From contig JBEKBJ010000020.1 of the NCBI GenBank assembly GCA_050015455.1, positions 1 to 53,874 on the forward strand: a stretch of 53,874 nt of DNA, written 5' to 3'. The number at the start of each line of letters is the position of its first letter. Within the stretch, counting starts at the first letter, position 1. The translations under genes and the position numbers were made by a program. Source of the stretch: JAGDMS01 sp050015455 (GTDB taxonomy: Bacteria > Desulfobacterota > Binatia > HRBIN30). The notes beneath the pieces were generated by a model that was not told the DNA's origin, searched no databases, and saw only the letters and a list, made by a program, of their open reading frames with translations. Of the stretch, positions 45,167 through 53,436 are shown one piece after another.

Positions 45167-46123
45167 ATGCCCCCGTCTGCTCAAGCTACGCCGTGCCCTC
45201 CTGCGGCGCCTCACATCGCCGTTGTCATCCTGACGTGGAACGGCAAAGACGATGTTCTTCATTGTCTATCAACACTGCCACGCATCCGCTACCCGAACTG
45301 GAACGCCACGGTGGTCGACAACGCCTCCACCGACGGCACGGCCGAGGCGATTCGCACTGCATACCCGGAGCAACGCGTCCTGGTGATGGAGAAGAATTTT
45401 GGGTTCTGCGGCGGCAACAACCGCGGTATCGCCGATGCGTTGGCGCGGGGCGCGGATTATGTGTTGCTTCTCAACAACGATACTGAGCTGCATCCCGACT
45501 TGCTCACCGAGCTCGTCGAGGTGGCGCGCAGCGACGGAAACATCGGCGCGGTGGGCGCCAAGAACATCTTGATGGAAGACCACCGCATCGTCTGGGCTGC
45601 CTACGGCACACTTTGTTACGATCGCGATCTGGTGCGCGTCGTCGGCGCCAGTCAGCGCGATGGTCCGCAGTACTGCTGTGTGCGCGACGTGGATTCCGTG
45701 ATCGGCAACGGCATGCTCATGAGTCGGGTGGCGCTCGATGTGGTGCACGGATTCGATGAACGCTTCTTCGGCTACCACGAAGACGTCGACTGGTGTGAAC
45801 GGGCGCGCAAGGCTGGATTCCGCATCGTCTATAACGGCCGCGCCATCATTTTCCACAAGGGTATGGGCGCGGCACGCCCAACTGCGAGCGTGCCGTTTCC
45901 CGTGCTCTACTTCCACGGCCGCAACAGCTTGCTGTTTGCCCGCAAGCATGGGTCGCGATGGCAGTTATGCAAATTCGTCGCGCGGTTTCTGGCCGGGGTG
46001 ACCGCTTCGGCGCTCGCCGCCCCGTGGCGCGGCCAGCGGGTAAAATCCTGTCTGTGGTTGTTGCGCGGCTTTGCCGATGGGATGCTCGGGCGCCTGCCGC
46101 TGCGCCGTCTCCGATTGCAGTAA
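45167..46123 (+). CDS. Family 2 glycosyltransferase, paralogue 3
   Basis: 318-residue GT-A enzyme with VVILTWNGKDDVLHCLSTL, VVDNAST, FGFCGGNNRGIADAL, LLNNDTELHPD, and FFGYHEDVDWCERARKAGFR. The C-terminal tail (LRGFADGMLGRLPLRRL) matches the two paralogues upstream. No intergenic base separates it from the previous stop. Most likely it adds one residue of the repeat unit; the linkage is unknown. Confidence 0.88.
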   Translation: MPPSAQATPCPPAAPHIAVVILTWNGKDDVLHCLSTLPRIRYPNWNATVVDNASTDGTAEAIRTAYPEQRVLVMEKNFGFCGGNNRGIADALARGADYVLLLNNDTELHPDLLTELVEVARSDGNIGAVGAKNILMEDHRIVWAAYGTLCYDRDLVRVVGASQRDGPQYCCVRDVDSVIGNGMLMSRVALDVVHGFDERFFGYHEDVDWCERARKAGFRIVYNGRAIIFHKGMGAARPTASVPFPVLYFHGRNSLLFARKHGSRWQLCKFVARFLAGVTASALAAPWRGQRVKSCLWLLRGFADGMLGRLPLRRLRLQ

Positions 46124-46141
46124 GGCCGGCGTTCCATCACC

Positions 46142-46942
46142 ATGAGCTATAAAGTATATCTTCAAGGTTCGCTGAGCCCAATCGACTGGAGCCAACTTGC
46201 GTGGCGCTTGGAGGGACGGGCAGTCCCCGTGCACGCGTGTACGGAGGAACTGCTGCACGACATCTTGTTGCAGCACATACCCAAGAAGGGCATCATTGTG
46301 GATGCCGGCTGCGGGACGGGCAAATGGCTCATCTACCTGCACCGTTTGGGCTACCGCATGGTGGGGATCGAGATGAGCCGTGAAGCTGGCGTCATCGCGA
46401 AGGAGAACCAACGTGATGCCTGCGTTGTCCAAGGGGACGTGCGAGGCGTGCCGTTGCGCTCGCAATCGATTGATGCGGTCCTGTCCCTGGGGGTGGTGGA
46501 GCACGATGAGAGTGGTCCGCTAGCGGCACTTCGTGAAGCGCACCGGATCCTGAAGCCGAACGGGGTCCTTGTCCTTGTCGTTCCCTACAACAATCTGCTG
46601 CGCCGCTTGTTGATGAACCGTCTTTTGGCCTACGTCAATTGGCGGAGGAGGGCGCATGTCCAGCTCTGCTTTACTGAGTATCGCTTCAGCGCACGCGAGA
46701 TAAGGCGTTTCCTTAAATGCGCCGGTTTCGACGTGGTCGCTGTGTACCCCGACGACATGCTGCCGCCGAAGAACATGGGGATCTGGGTAGATTATCACAA
46801 TCTCATCTTTGACCCGTTCTCGCCGGCAAAGACGGAGCTCTATGCTTTGCCGCGTGTGGCCGCGAAATTGGCTGGGTGGGCGCTGCGGTGGCTTCCCTGG
46901 TTGGTGTGCGGAGAGATTACGTTTGTCGCCCGAGCCGCGTGA
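46142..46942 (+). CDS. Class I SAM-dependent methyltransferase, paralogue B
   Basis: 266-residue methyltransferase with motif I IIVDAGCGTGKWLIYLH, GIEMSREAG, VLSLGVVEHDESGP, and HRILKPNGVLVLVVPYNN. The C-terminal half (FTEYRFSAREIRRFL, then DDMLPPKNMGIWVDY) is clearly related to that of the gene at 43395, so one arose from the other by duplication or both came from a common ancestor. It follows the third GT2 paralogue by 18 bases. A 122-base spacer separates it from the flippase gene. Confidence 0.82.
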   Translation: MSYKVYLQGSLSPIDWSQLAWRLEGRAVPVHACTEELLHDILLQHIPKKGIIVDAGCGTGKWLIYLHRLGYRMVGIEMSREAGVIAKENQRDACVVQGDVRGVPLRSQSIDAVLSLGVVEHDESGPLAALREAHRILKPNGVLVLVVPYNNLLRRLLMNRLLAYVNWRRRAHVQLCFTEYRFSAREIRRFLKCAGFDVVAVYPDDMLPPKNMGIWVDYHNLIFDPFSPAKTELYALPRVAAKLAGWALRWLPWLVCGEITFVARAA

Positions 46943-47064
46943 CAGAGGCAGTTACGAATGACCTGTGCCGCCTCAAGTGGTGGTTCGCGATTACGGCCGC
47001 GGCTCTCGCGCCGGCATGCGGCGGCTGAGCTCCCCGTGCGGGCGGAAAAGCACGGAGGGGTGCT

Positions 47065-48489
47065 GTGACCACCCATCGGCGCTTGCTGTCGAACACGGCC
47101 GTCGCCATCGTCGGCAGCGTCCTGCAGCGCTTGTTGGCCTTCGCCACGACCATGCTGTTGGCTCGTGGCCTCGGCACGGAACAGTTTGGCACCTACGCAT
47201 TCATCGGCGCATACCTGTTCCTGTTCACGTTTCTCGTAGACATGGGCTTGGAGCGTGTGATGTCGCGCGAACTTGCCCGTACACCGGAGCGTGCCGGCGA
47301 ATTGCTGGGCACGGGCTTCCTGATGCGCGGCACTCTTGCGGTGCTGGCGGCGGTGCTGGCCACGATCATTGCGTCGTTCCTGCGCCTCCCGGCCCTTACC
47401 TGGTGGTGCATTTTGCTAGCCGCCGCGGCGATGCCGCTGTCGATAGAGATTCTGGCGCGAAGCTTCCTGCAGTCGCGCTTCGAGATGCACTATGTTTACT
47501 TGCTGACCCTGCCGGCGAGCGTTACGCAGCTCGTGCTCGTGGCATTGATTCTCAGGGCTGGTGGCGGTCTGCTTCCGATCTTCGCCGCCGCGCTGGCGAC
47601 CGTAGGGATGACGGCGGCACTGATTCTGTGGGCTACCCTCCCGAAGATGCGGGTCGTGTGGCGCGTGAATCTGAAGTTGGTGCGTTATCTCTGGCGGGAA
47701 TCCTGGGAACTGGGCCTGGTTCTACTCATTTTCGTAGTGGCGCTGCGTGTCGATCAGCTCTTGCTGTTCTGGCTGAGCGGTGCGGAGGAGTTGGCGCGGT
47801 ACAGTGTCGCCGTAAAGATTGTGGAAGCGTTAAGTCTCATTCCGGAGTCGATTATGGTCACCGTGTTCCCCTTGCTGGCGGCGACGGAGTTTTCGGCTCC
47901 AGCGCGCTTTCGCCGGGTGTATGAACTCACGGTGCGCTGCGTGGTGTTGATGGTCCTGCCGCTTGCACTGGTGATCACGCTCGATCGTGACCTCGTCATT
48001 CGCCTGCTGTTCGGCTCCGGCTACGCGCCTGCCGCCGGAGCACTGACGATCCTTTCCTGGTGGATGTTCTTTGCGTACACAGCTGCGGTGTACCTGGGAT
48101 TGATGATGGTGCGCAAACAGCAGCGCGTGCTCGGGGTAGTCAGCTTAGCGTCCCTCGCGATCAACATCGCGTGCAATCTCCTGTGGATTCCTCGCTGGGG
48201 AGCCACGGGTGCGGCCGCGGCGAACTTTGTCAGCAGCGCCGCCGCCTTCGGCCTGTTCTGCGTGATATCCCAGACAGCCAGCATGATGGCAGTGTGCTGG
48301 GAGGAGGCCATACGCCCAATTGCTGCGATCTCCGTGACGGCCGCTGCCGTAAGCCTGTTGCACCAGGGGATGCGCGTCATTGCCGTGGCCCCGATTTACG
48401 TAACCGTTCTGGCGTTGATCGGTGGCATCGACCGTCATGACTGGGCGTTGGCGCGCGCACTGTGGGAGCCGTCGCGCCGGGGCTCGTGA
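47065..48489 (+). CDS. Polysaccharide flippase, Wzx/MATE-like
   Basis: 474-residue protein with about 12-14 membrane helices, of the MOP superfamily, expected to flip lipid-linked repeat units across the inner membrane. The N-terminus (LLSNTAVAIVGSVLQRLLAF and LLARGLGTEQFGTYAFIGAY) is typical of Wzx-like proteins, as is a mid-protein FGSGYAPAAGALTILSWWMFF block. The start is GTG 47065, preceded by CGGAGGGG. No Wzy polymerase or Wzz chain-length regulator is recognisable in the window, so the polymer route is incomplete here. Confidence 0.88.
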   Translation: MTTHRRLLSNTAVAIVGSVLQRLLAFATTMLLARGLGTEQFGTYAFIGAYLFLFTFLVDMGLERVMSRELARTPERAGELLGTGFLMRGTLAVLAAVLATIIASFLRLPALTWWCILLAAAAMPLSIEILARSFLQSRFEMHYVYLLTLPASVTQLVLVALILRAGGGLLPIFAAALATVGMTAALILWATLPKMRVVWRVNLKLVRYLWRESWELGLVLLIFVVALRVDQLLLFWLSGAEELARYSVAVKIVEALSLIPESIMVTVFPLLAATEFSAPARFRRVYELTVRCVVLMVLPLALVITLDRDLVIRLLFGSGYAPAAGALTILSWWMFFAYTAAVYLGLMMVRKQQRVLGVVSLASLAINIACNLLWIPRWGATGAAAANFVSSAAAFGLFCVISQTASMMAVCWEEAIRPIAAISVTAAAVSLLHQGMRVIAVAPIYVTVLALIGGIDRHDWALARALWEPSRRGS

Positions 48490-48491
48490 CC

Positions 48492-48671
48492 ATGACGGTC
48501 ACCATCATCGGCCCATTCCCTCCTTGACAATTCCGTGAGACTCATGAGATCGTGGAATATCTTGGGTTTCAGTTGGCGCAACGATTGCCCGGGGCTTGCC
48601 GGGTTCGGGGTGGCGCTAGGGACGGCCTATCGGCGGGCACCTGTCGTGGGCTGAGGCTGCCGGCGGCTTGA
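48492..48671 (+). pseudogene. Possible gene remnant with in-frame stop
   Basis: Just after the flippase stop, ATG 48492 opens MTVTIIGPFPP, a beginning I know from GT4 glycosyltransferases, then a TGA at 48525. The same frame continues for 47 more codons (with EIVEYLGFQLAQRLP) to a TGA at 48669. It may be the remains of a deleted glycosyltransferase gene, but it is short and the likeness is limited to the first residues. The whole spacer (48490-48681) holds nothing else I can name. Confidence 0.25.
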
Positions 48672-48681
48672 TAGGTTCCGA

Positions 48682-50259
48682 ATGGCACGTGTAGCATTGA
48701 TCAAGCTCTTCACCGGTTTGAACCTCGGTGTCTCTCAGCTGTCAGGCGAGTTGCAGCGCGCCGGGCATTGTTCATTGATCATTTACTTCAAGGATTTTGT
48801 CGTCGTGCCGAAAGAGTCGGCACATCGGTACGAGATGGTCGACTACCCGGGCGTGAACGTCATCGCACGCGCCAAGGAGTACGTCTGGAACTGCTACAAG
48901 CCGTTTTCGGCGCGCGAATACGACCTGCTGATCGGCAGGCTGCGAGACTTCAAACCGGATCTCATCGGGTTCAGCCTGACATCGCAGCCGCTGAAGGCGG
49001 CCGCAGAGGTCACGGCTAGACTCCGGGGCGCACTCGAGGCCCCGGTCATTTGGGGCGGTTCCGGCCCCACGCTTGAACCGGAGCGCTGCCTGCAATGGGC
49101 GGACATGGTGTGCGTCGGCGAGGGGGAGAGGACGATCGTCGAGCTGGCTGACCGGATCGACCGCGGGGAGGACCTCACCTCAGTGGAGAGCATCTGGACG
49201 AAGCGCGACGGCCAGACGGTTCGCAACGCCGGTGGGCCGCTCATCGATCTCGATCAGATCGCCGCGCCCGACTTCGAGCCCTCACGCACCGTCCACATCA
49301 ACGAGGACGCTATCCGATACAACGTGTACCCGCCCAATCTCGGGATGGAATACGTCATCATGACGACGCGCGGGTGCCCATTCTCCTGCTCGTTCTGCAT
49401 CGAGAGCGTCTACCAAGACATGTTCGGCAAGAAAGGGAGCTTGCGCCGGCGGTCCGTCGATAATGTCATTGCCGAGTTGGTCGATGCCAAACGGAAGCTG
49501 CCCATCAAACAGGTGATGTTCTACGACGACGTCTTCACCACGCACCCGCAGTGGCTGCGCGAATTCGCGCCGCGGTACAAACAGGAGGTGGGGCTGCCGT
49601 TCTGGTGTTACACGTACCCGACGACGACACACAAGGAGGACCTGCTGTTGCTGAAGGATGCGGGGTTGGCGTCGGTGACCATGGGTGTCCAATCCGGCAG
49701 CGAGGATATCCTGAAGGAGAATCTTCACCGACCCGTCGCCCGGCAGAAGGCGATCGAGGCGGCGCAGGTCGTCGTCGACTGTGGGCTGGAGGGCTTCTTC
49801 GATCTGATCACGCGCGTTCAGTTTGAGACCGAAAAAAACTGTCGTGAGGCCTTCGAGTTTCTCTGTGACTTCCCGCGGCGGATGAAGTCCGTGTGTTTCG
49901 GAAACATGACCTTGTTCCCCGGGTACGGCTACACGCAACAGGTCGAGGCCGCCAATCGCTCGCTGACGTTGAGCGACCAGGACTACACGTACTATCACAA
50001 GCTGTATCTGCTCACCCGGACCCGCCTGCCGCGACGCGTAGTCAGGAAGATCGGAGAGATGCGCATCTTCCGGCGATATCCGTCGCTGATCGACCTGTTC
50101 CTGCCGCGGCGGTCGCCGGTGTTTTTCCTCGTCACCAAGGGCGACCAACGCTACCAGCGTTGGTGGAAATGGCTGCCGCGGCGGCGCCCGCGGTCGCCCG
50201 CCGCCGTCATTGAAGGGCAACCGCAGATCCAGTCCCCGCAGATCAGAGCAAACCTTTAA
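48682..50259 (+). CDS. Cobalamin-binding-domain radical SAM protein
   Basis: 525-residue protein with an N-terminal B12-binding-like Rossmann domain (about residues 1-145; SLTSQPLKAAAEV, VIWGGSGPTLEPE, CVGEGERTIVEL) and a radical SAM domain (about 215-420) whose cluster motif is RGCPFSCSFC. The FYDDVFTTHPQWL and GVQSGSEDILKENLHR segments fit this class. The canonical DxHxxG of the B12 domain is absent (GLNLGVSQLSG stands near its place), so cobalamin may bind without a His ligand or not at all. The C-terminal ~100 residues are basic. Such proteins methylate unactivated carbons or rearrange substrates; here a sugar or lipid target is inferred from the neighbourhood. The 3' end overlaps the convergent SGNH gene by 17 bases. 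Confidence 0.85.
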   Translation: MARVALIKLFTGLNLGVSQLSGELQRAGHCSLIIYFKDFVVVPKESAHRYEMVDYPGVNVIARAKEYVWNCYKPFSAREYDLLIGRLRDFKPDLIGFSLTSQPLKAAAEVTARLRGALEAPVIWGGSGPTLEPERCLQWADMVCVGEGERTIVELADRIDRGEDLTSVESIWTKRDGQTVRNAGGPLIDLDQIAAPDFEPSRTVHINEDAIRYNVYPPNLGMEYVIMTTRGCPFSCSFCIESVYQDMFGKKGSLRRRSVDNVIAELVDAKRKLPIKQVMFYDDVFTTHPQWLREFAPRYKQEVGLPFWCYTYPTTTHKEDLLLLKDAGLASVTMGVQSGSEDILKENLHRPVARQKAIEAAQVVVDCGLEGFFDLITRVQFETEKNCREAFEFLCDFPRRMKSVCFGNMTLFPGYGYTQQVEAANRSLTLSDQDYTYYHKLYLLTRTRLPRRVVRKIGEMRIFRRYPSLIDLFLPRRSPVFFLVTKGDQRYQRWWKWLPRRRPRSPAAVIEGQPQIQSPQIRANL

Positions 50260-51169
50260 CTTCCAACACGCGAACGAGATCAGTGGCAAGGCTAATGTAG
50301 CCTTCCCTCGTTGGATGGACGATATCCATGCGGGGCCCGGAATAAACAACGATGGGGACCGCCAGCCCGGCGCCGAGTTCTGAAATTACATCTCGATAGG
50401 GCAGCGTCTCGGTTACGAGGGGGTCCCAGAAACTCAACAGGAGCGGCTTGCCGCCACGCTCGCGCACGAGCTCAACGATGCGCTCCATGTTCTCTTTGTA
50501 TTTGTCGGGCGAGCCCACCGGCCGTGAGTTGAGGTGAGGATTCGCGGGGACTGTCTGCCAACGCAGCCAGCGCCAAAAGCGCGAGTAACTCATAAAGAAG
50601 TCGTCCACTTCGAGCACCGCTAGCCACCGACGCTGCCATTCAATCTCCCGTTCGATGTCGCCTGGACGGTAAGCGTCGTTGAAGCCAAAGCCGATGATCA
50701 CGATCGCCGGATCGAAGGACAGTCCAAATTCACGTAGATAGACCAATCCCTGATAGCTGCCATACCCAGGCCGCCCCGCGTTGATGACCCGGTACCTCGT
50801 GCTTCCCGGTCTGCCATTCAGAAGCGCCTGCAGAACGCTCGGGTACGTTTCGCTCTGCGCCACCGCCCATCCCCAAGTGCAGGAGTCACCCAGGGCCAAG
50901 ATCCGAACAGAGCCGTCATCGCGAATGCCGGAATCCCGGAGCCCGACTTCGTTGGTCTGAAAATCGGTGTATGATACCCCTCCCTTGCAGTTCCGCGCGA
51001 ACTCCATTCCCAGTACCCGACTTCGTTGCAGGCAGTTCGCCCGGGTTGGTACTTCGAAGTATCCAGTCTCAAACTTGGCGACACGCGCAGTCCCCTCAGC
51101 CAGGCCTACGGCGAGGAAGAGACACACCGCCAGGCGTGATGCCTGACGAACTCGGCGCGCCTCACTCAT
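50243..51169 (-). CDS. SGNH/GDSL-type hydrolase, membrane-anchored
   Basis: 308-residue protein with an N-terminal hydrophobic segment (SRLAVCLFLAVGLAEG) as anchor or signal. The SGNH blocks are present: nucleophile Ser in LALGDSCTWGWAV, Gly in INAGRPGYGSYQG, Asn in IGFGFNDAYR, and the Asp-His pair in DIVHPTREGYISL. These hydrolases act as esterases, or as the O-acetyl handling part of polysaccharide modification systems; a role in glycan deacetylation or acetylation is inferred from position. ATG 51169 puts the hydrophobic segment near the N-terminus; the frame extends to 51208. Confidence 0.82.
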   Translation of the reverse strand: MSEARRVRQASRLAVCLFLAVGLAEGTARVAKFETGYFEVPTRANCLQRSRVLGMEFARNCKGGVSYTDFQTNEVGLRDSGIRDDGSVRILALGDSCTWGWAVAQSETYPSVLQALLNGRPGSTRYRVINAGRPGYGSYQGLVYLREFGLSFDPAIVIIGFGFNDAYRPGDIEREIEWQRRWLAVLEVDDFFMSYSRFWRWLRWQTVPANPHLNSRPVGSPDKYKENMERIVELVRERGGKPLLLSFWDPLVTETLPYRDVISELGAGLAVPIVVYSGPRMDIVHPTREGYISLATDLVRVLEVKGLL

Positions 51170-51208
51170 TCCTGGCTCTCCCCGACCGCTGACACCGGAG
51201 TAGCGCAA

Positions 51209-51391
51209 GAATACTCACCACGGCGCAGCACCACAAGCTTGCTGAAGGCGAATATTCACGCATCAGGCGGCCCGAATAGGGGTGCGCGTCCAGATTTGAC
51301 GTACACCCGTGCGAGAACCGACTGCGAGCTTGAATCACTCGAAGACCCGCCCAGTTGCCGCACCGCTCACCTGTCGTTGCCGCTTGCTTGA
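51209..51391. other. Non-coding spacer before the dockerin-like remnant
   Basis: No open frame with recognisable content on either strand and no clear hairpin. It contains the region upstream of the SGNH gene, so it probably includes its promoter, but I see no convincing -35/-10 pair. Confidence 0.4.
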
Positions 51392-51520
51392 GACGAGATC
51401 CTCATGATGGTGAACATTGCGCTCGGCAGCACTCCGGTCACTGCGTGCGACGCGGGCGATGCCAACCACGATGGCCAGATCACGGTCGATGAGATTGTCA
51501 CAGCGGAGAACAACGCCCTG
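51392..51520 (+). pseudogene. Fragment of a dockerin-like calcium-binding domain
   Basis: Reads DEILMMVNIALGSTPVTAC then DAGDANHDGQITVDEIV, ending TAENNAL: the second half of one and all of another dockerin-type F-hand repeat, with the D-x-N-x-D-G calcium loop. A stop codon (51389-51391) lies directly before DEIL, where the first loop should be, and no signal peptide or carrier domain precedes it. After residue NNAL the frame runs on to 51673 without likeness to anything. Most probably the broken end of an exported protein gene. Confidence 0.55.
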
Positions 51521-51643
51521 AAACGGCTATGGGAAGACCTGAGCGATTCGCCTGCGACCCCCGTCGCCTGGTACTGTCCGGCTTTGATCCCGCTGACCGG
51601 CGCGATTATAGCTGCGAGTACTCATCTGAGGCCGTGGTCGGCC

Positions 51644-52936
51644 TCACTGGAATATGCTCCAGGAGATTGTTAGCCCGGATTTGATATTCAATAGATTGGT
51701 CCCTACGAACAGTGATCCAAGAAGGTAGAAGGGGAGGAGTCCCCATACAGTGGTCACTCGATCTTGCAGCCAGGCGTAGACACCACATGCAGTCAGGACG
51801 AGGAAGGTGTACGATGGGAACATGAACCTAGTGTATATCGGATCGTTGTTGGATGCTGTCCACGCAGCAATTATGGCGACGACGTAGATCCCTGCAAAAT
51901 GGACTGGCAAGGATTGGGGGGCTGTAAGAAGATTGGTCGCGAGAGCGATGCGTGACGAGCGGGGCAGCTTGCGGAAAACCTGAAAAAGCCAAACGATGGC
52001 AAGGGCCGCCAACCCGAGGACGGCGAAGAGAACGATGGTTTCTGATGTCGTGATGCCGTAGGCGCTAACTGCCCGGTGGTCCGCGGTACGATTTGGTGAG
52101 AAGAAATCGATGAATGTGGTCTTAAGCACGAATTTCACATTAGTGCCGAGGCCGGTCGGGCTGCTCCAATAGGCGATTTCGGGAGGAAACCAGCGGGGGG
52201 CAGAGCGGTCCATGCCGGAGAACGACCCGGTGCGTCTGTGCAAGTACAGAAGCCACGGGAGGACAAACAGGCCGATGGGCGTGATGTAAGCAAGTACGTG
52301 AACAGTCCTCTTTCGCCAAGAACGGGCCGCACTCAGGGCCGTGAGATGCACCAAAGCAATGGGTACAATCCAGAAGAGGGCGAAGAACCGTGTGAGCGCC
52401 GCAGCGGCGGTTAGCGTGCCAAGGCCCCCCGCCAAAAGCGAAGAAGGGTGGTCCTTGCTCCAGCCGAGCAGAAGGAGCGACATGACTGCTACCAAGAGGA
52501 ATAGGGCCTCGGCTGTCTGTTGATGCAGGTTGGGGTAGTTGGCATGGACGAGCGCAACAAAGAGAACAGGGACGGATGGCGCAAGTCGAGGATAGTAGCT
52601 GCGTACGAAAACCCAGACCGTGCCCAGGACCCCGTAGAAACACAGTAGGTTGAACAGCCGGATGGGCAAGCCGACGGCCGAGAAGACCCATAGGGAAGCC
52701 GGATACACTGGTGGCCGGAATGTAGGGTACTCAGCCACGGCTCTCATTAGGGTGGGCTTTTCGGCGGCGACAAGGTTGGTTCTTGACTGTGGTGTCATGC
52801 CTCCCGTCTGCCGCCAGTGGAGGAAGCCCACCAAAAGGAAGACGCACGCAAAGAACAAGCATACGTGAACAAGCCGATGCAGTAGTTCAGGGCGCAGGTG
52901 CCGGCTGAAGAACTGCGAGGGATTCACAAAGGACAT
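51644..52936 (-). CDS. GT-C type membrane glycosyltransferase-like protein
   Basis: 430-residue polytopic protein with about 10-11 membrane helices. The segment EYPTFRPPVYPASLWVF carries the RPPxYP motif frequent in GT39/PMT-like enzymes, placed after the first helix, though the paired Asp residues usual in the first loop are not obvious. It is probably a lipid-linked-sugar glycosyltransferase, or a related protein of unknown role. I chose ATG 52936 (MSFVNPSQFFSRHLRP), since the upstream extension to 52993 runs into the IS remnant. The codons look less GC-biased than those of neighbours, which may mark recent arrival. Confidence 0.65.
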   Translation of the reverse strand: MSFVNPSQFFSRHLRPELLHRLVHVCLFFACVFLLVGFLHWRQTGGMTPQSRTNLVAAEKPTLMRAVAEYPTFRPPVYPASLWVFSAVGLPIRLFNLLCFYGVLGTVWVFVRSYYPRLAPSVPVLFVALVHANYPNLHQQTAEALFLLVAVMSLLLLGWSKDHPSSLLAGGLGTLTAAAALTRFFALFWIVPIALVHLTALSAARSWRKRTVHVLAYITPIGLFVLPWLLYLHRRTGSFSGMDRSAPRWFPPEIAYWSSPTGLGTNVKFVLKTTFIDFFSPNRTADHRAVSAYGITTSETIVLFAVLGLAALAIVWLFQVFRKLPRSSRIALATNLLTAPQSLPVHFAGIYVVAIIAAWTASNNDPIYTRFMFPSYTFLVLTACGVYAWLQDRVTTVWGLLPFYLLGSLFVGTNLLNIKSGLTISWSIFQ

Positions 52937-53028
52937 ATTCTTTCCCTGGGCTAACAGCCGACTAAACCGATATTTCGCAGATGGACGGCGCACCAGCTGC
53001 CTTGGAACCTGACGTGCCCGGGCGGGCG

Positions 53029-53376
53029 ACCCGTGGATGCGGCCTGAGCCATCACGGCCCTACCACCCACTACCCAGCGCATCGCCGGATCGCAGCCGAG
53101 CTGGTCGGCATCGTTCACGTCCTGGTAGCCCGCGAGGCGGCCGAACACCGACTGGCGCAACTGGGCGATCAGGCTGTGGCGACCGTTCTTTCCGGTACGG
53201 GTGTCGGTCAGGGCTTCTCCGGCCATCTACGTCAAGCCGACGGCATCGTCGAGTTCCCAGAAGGCAAGCAGCCCGGCGTCGGAGGTGACCGTGGAGCCGT
53301 GGAACTCCAGTTTCAATCGACGGTCGAATGCAACTCGCAGCCCGACGCTCCTCGCTTCACCCGTCGCGTCCCGCAT
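53029..53376 (-). pseudogene. IS1380-family transposase remnant
   Basis: The leftward frame starts at ATG 53376 (MRDATGEARSVGLRVAFDRR) and continues SDAGLLAFWELDDAVGLT, an amber codon (53227-53229), then MAGEALTDTRTGKNGRH and RLAGYQDVNDADQLG, then GGRAVMAQAAST. This is the N-terminal ~115 residues of an IS1380-type DDE transposase, normally some 400-450 residues. After about 53029 the likeness ends, so roughly three quarters of the gene, including most of the catalytic domain, is missing. Inactive. Confidence 0.8.
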
Positions 53377-53436
53377 CCGCCACCTGCCTCACCACCACCA
53401 GCTCCCTAAGTCTCATAGCTGAATCCATCGTTGCCG

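Noticed and set aside
48524..48529. TTGACA before the radical SAM gene as a promoter
   Set aside because: No -10-like hexamer at 16-18 bases; too weak to list.
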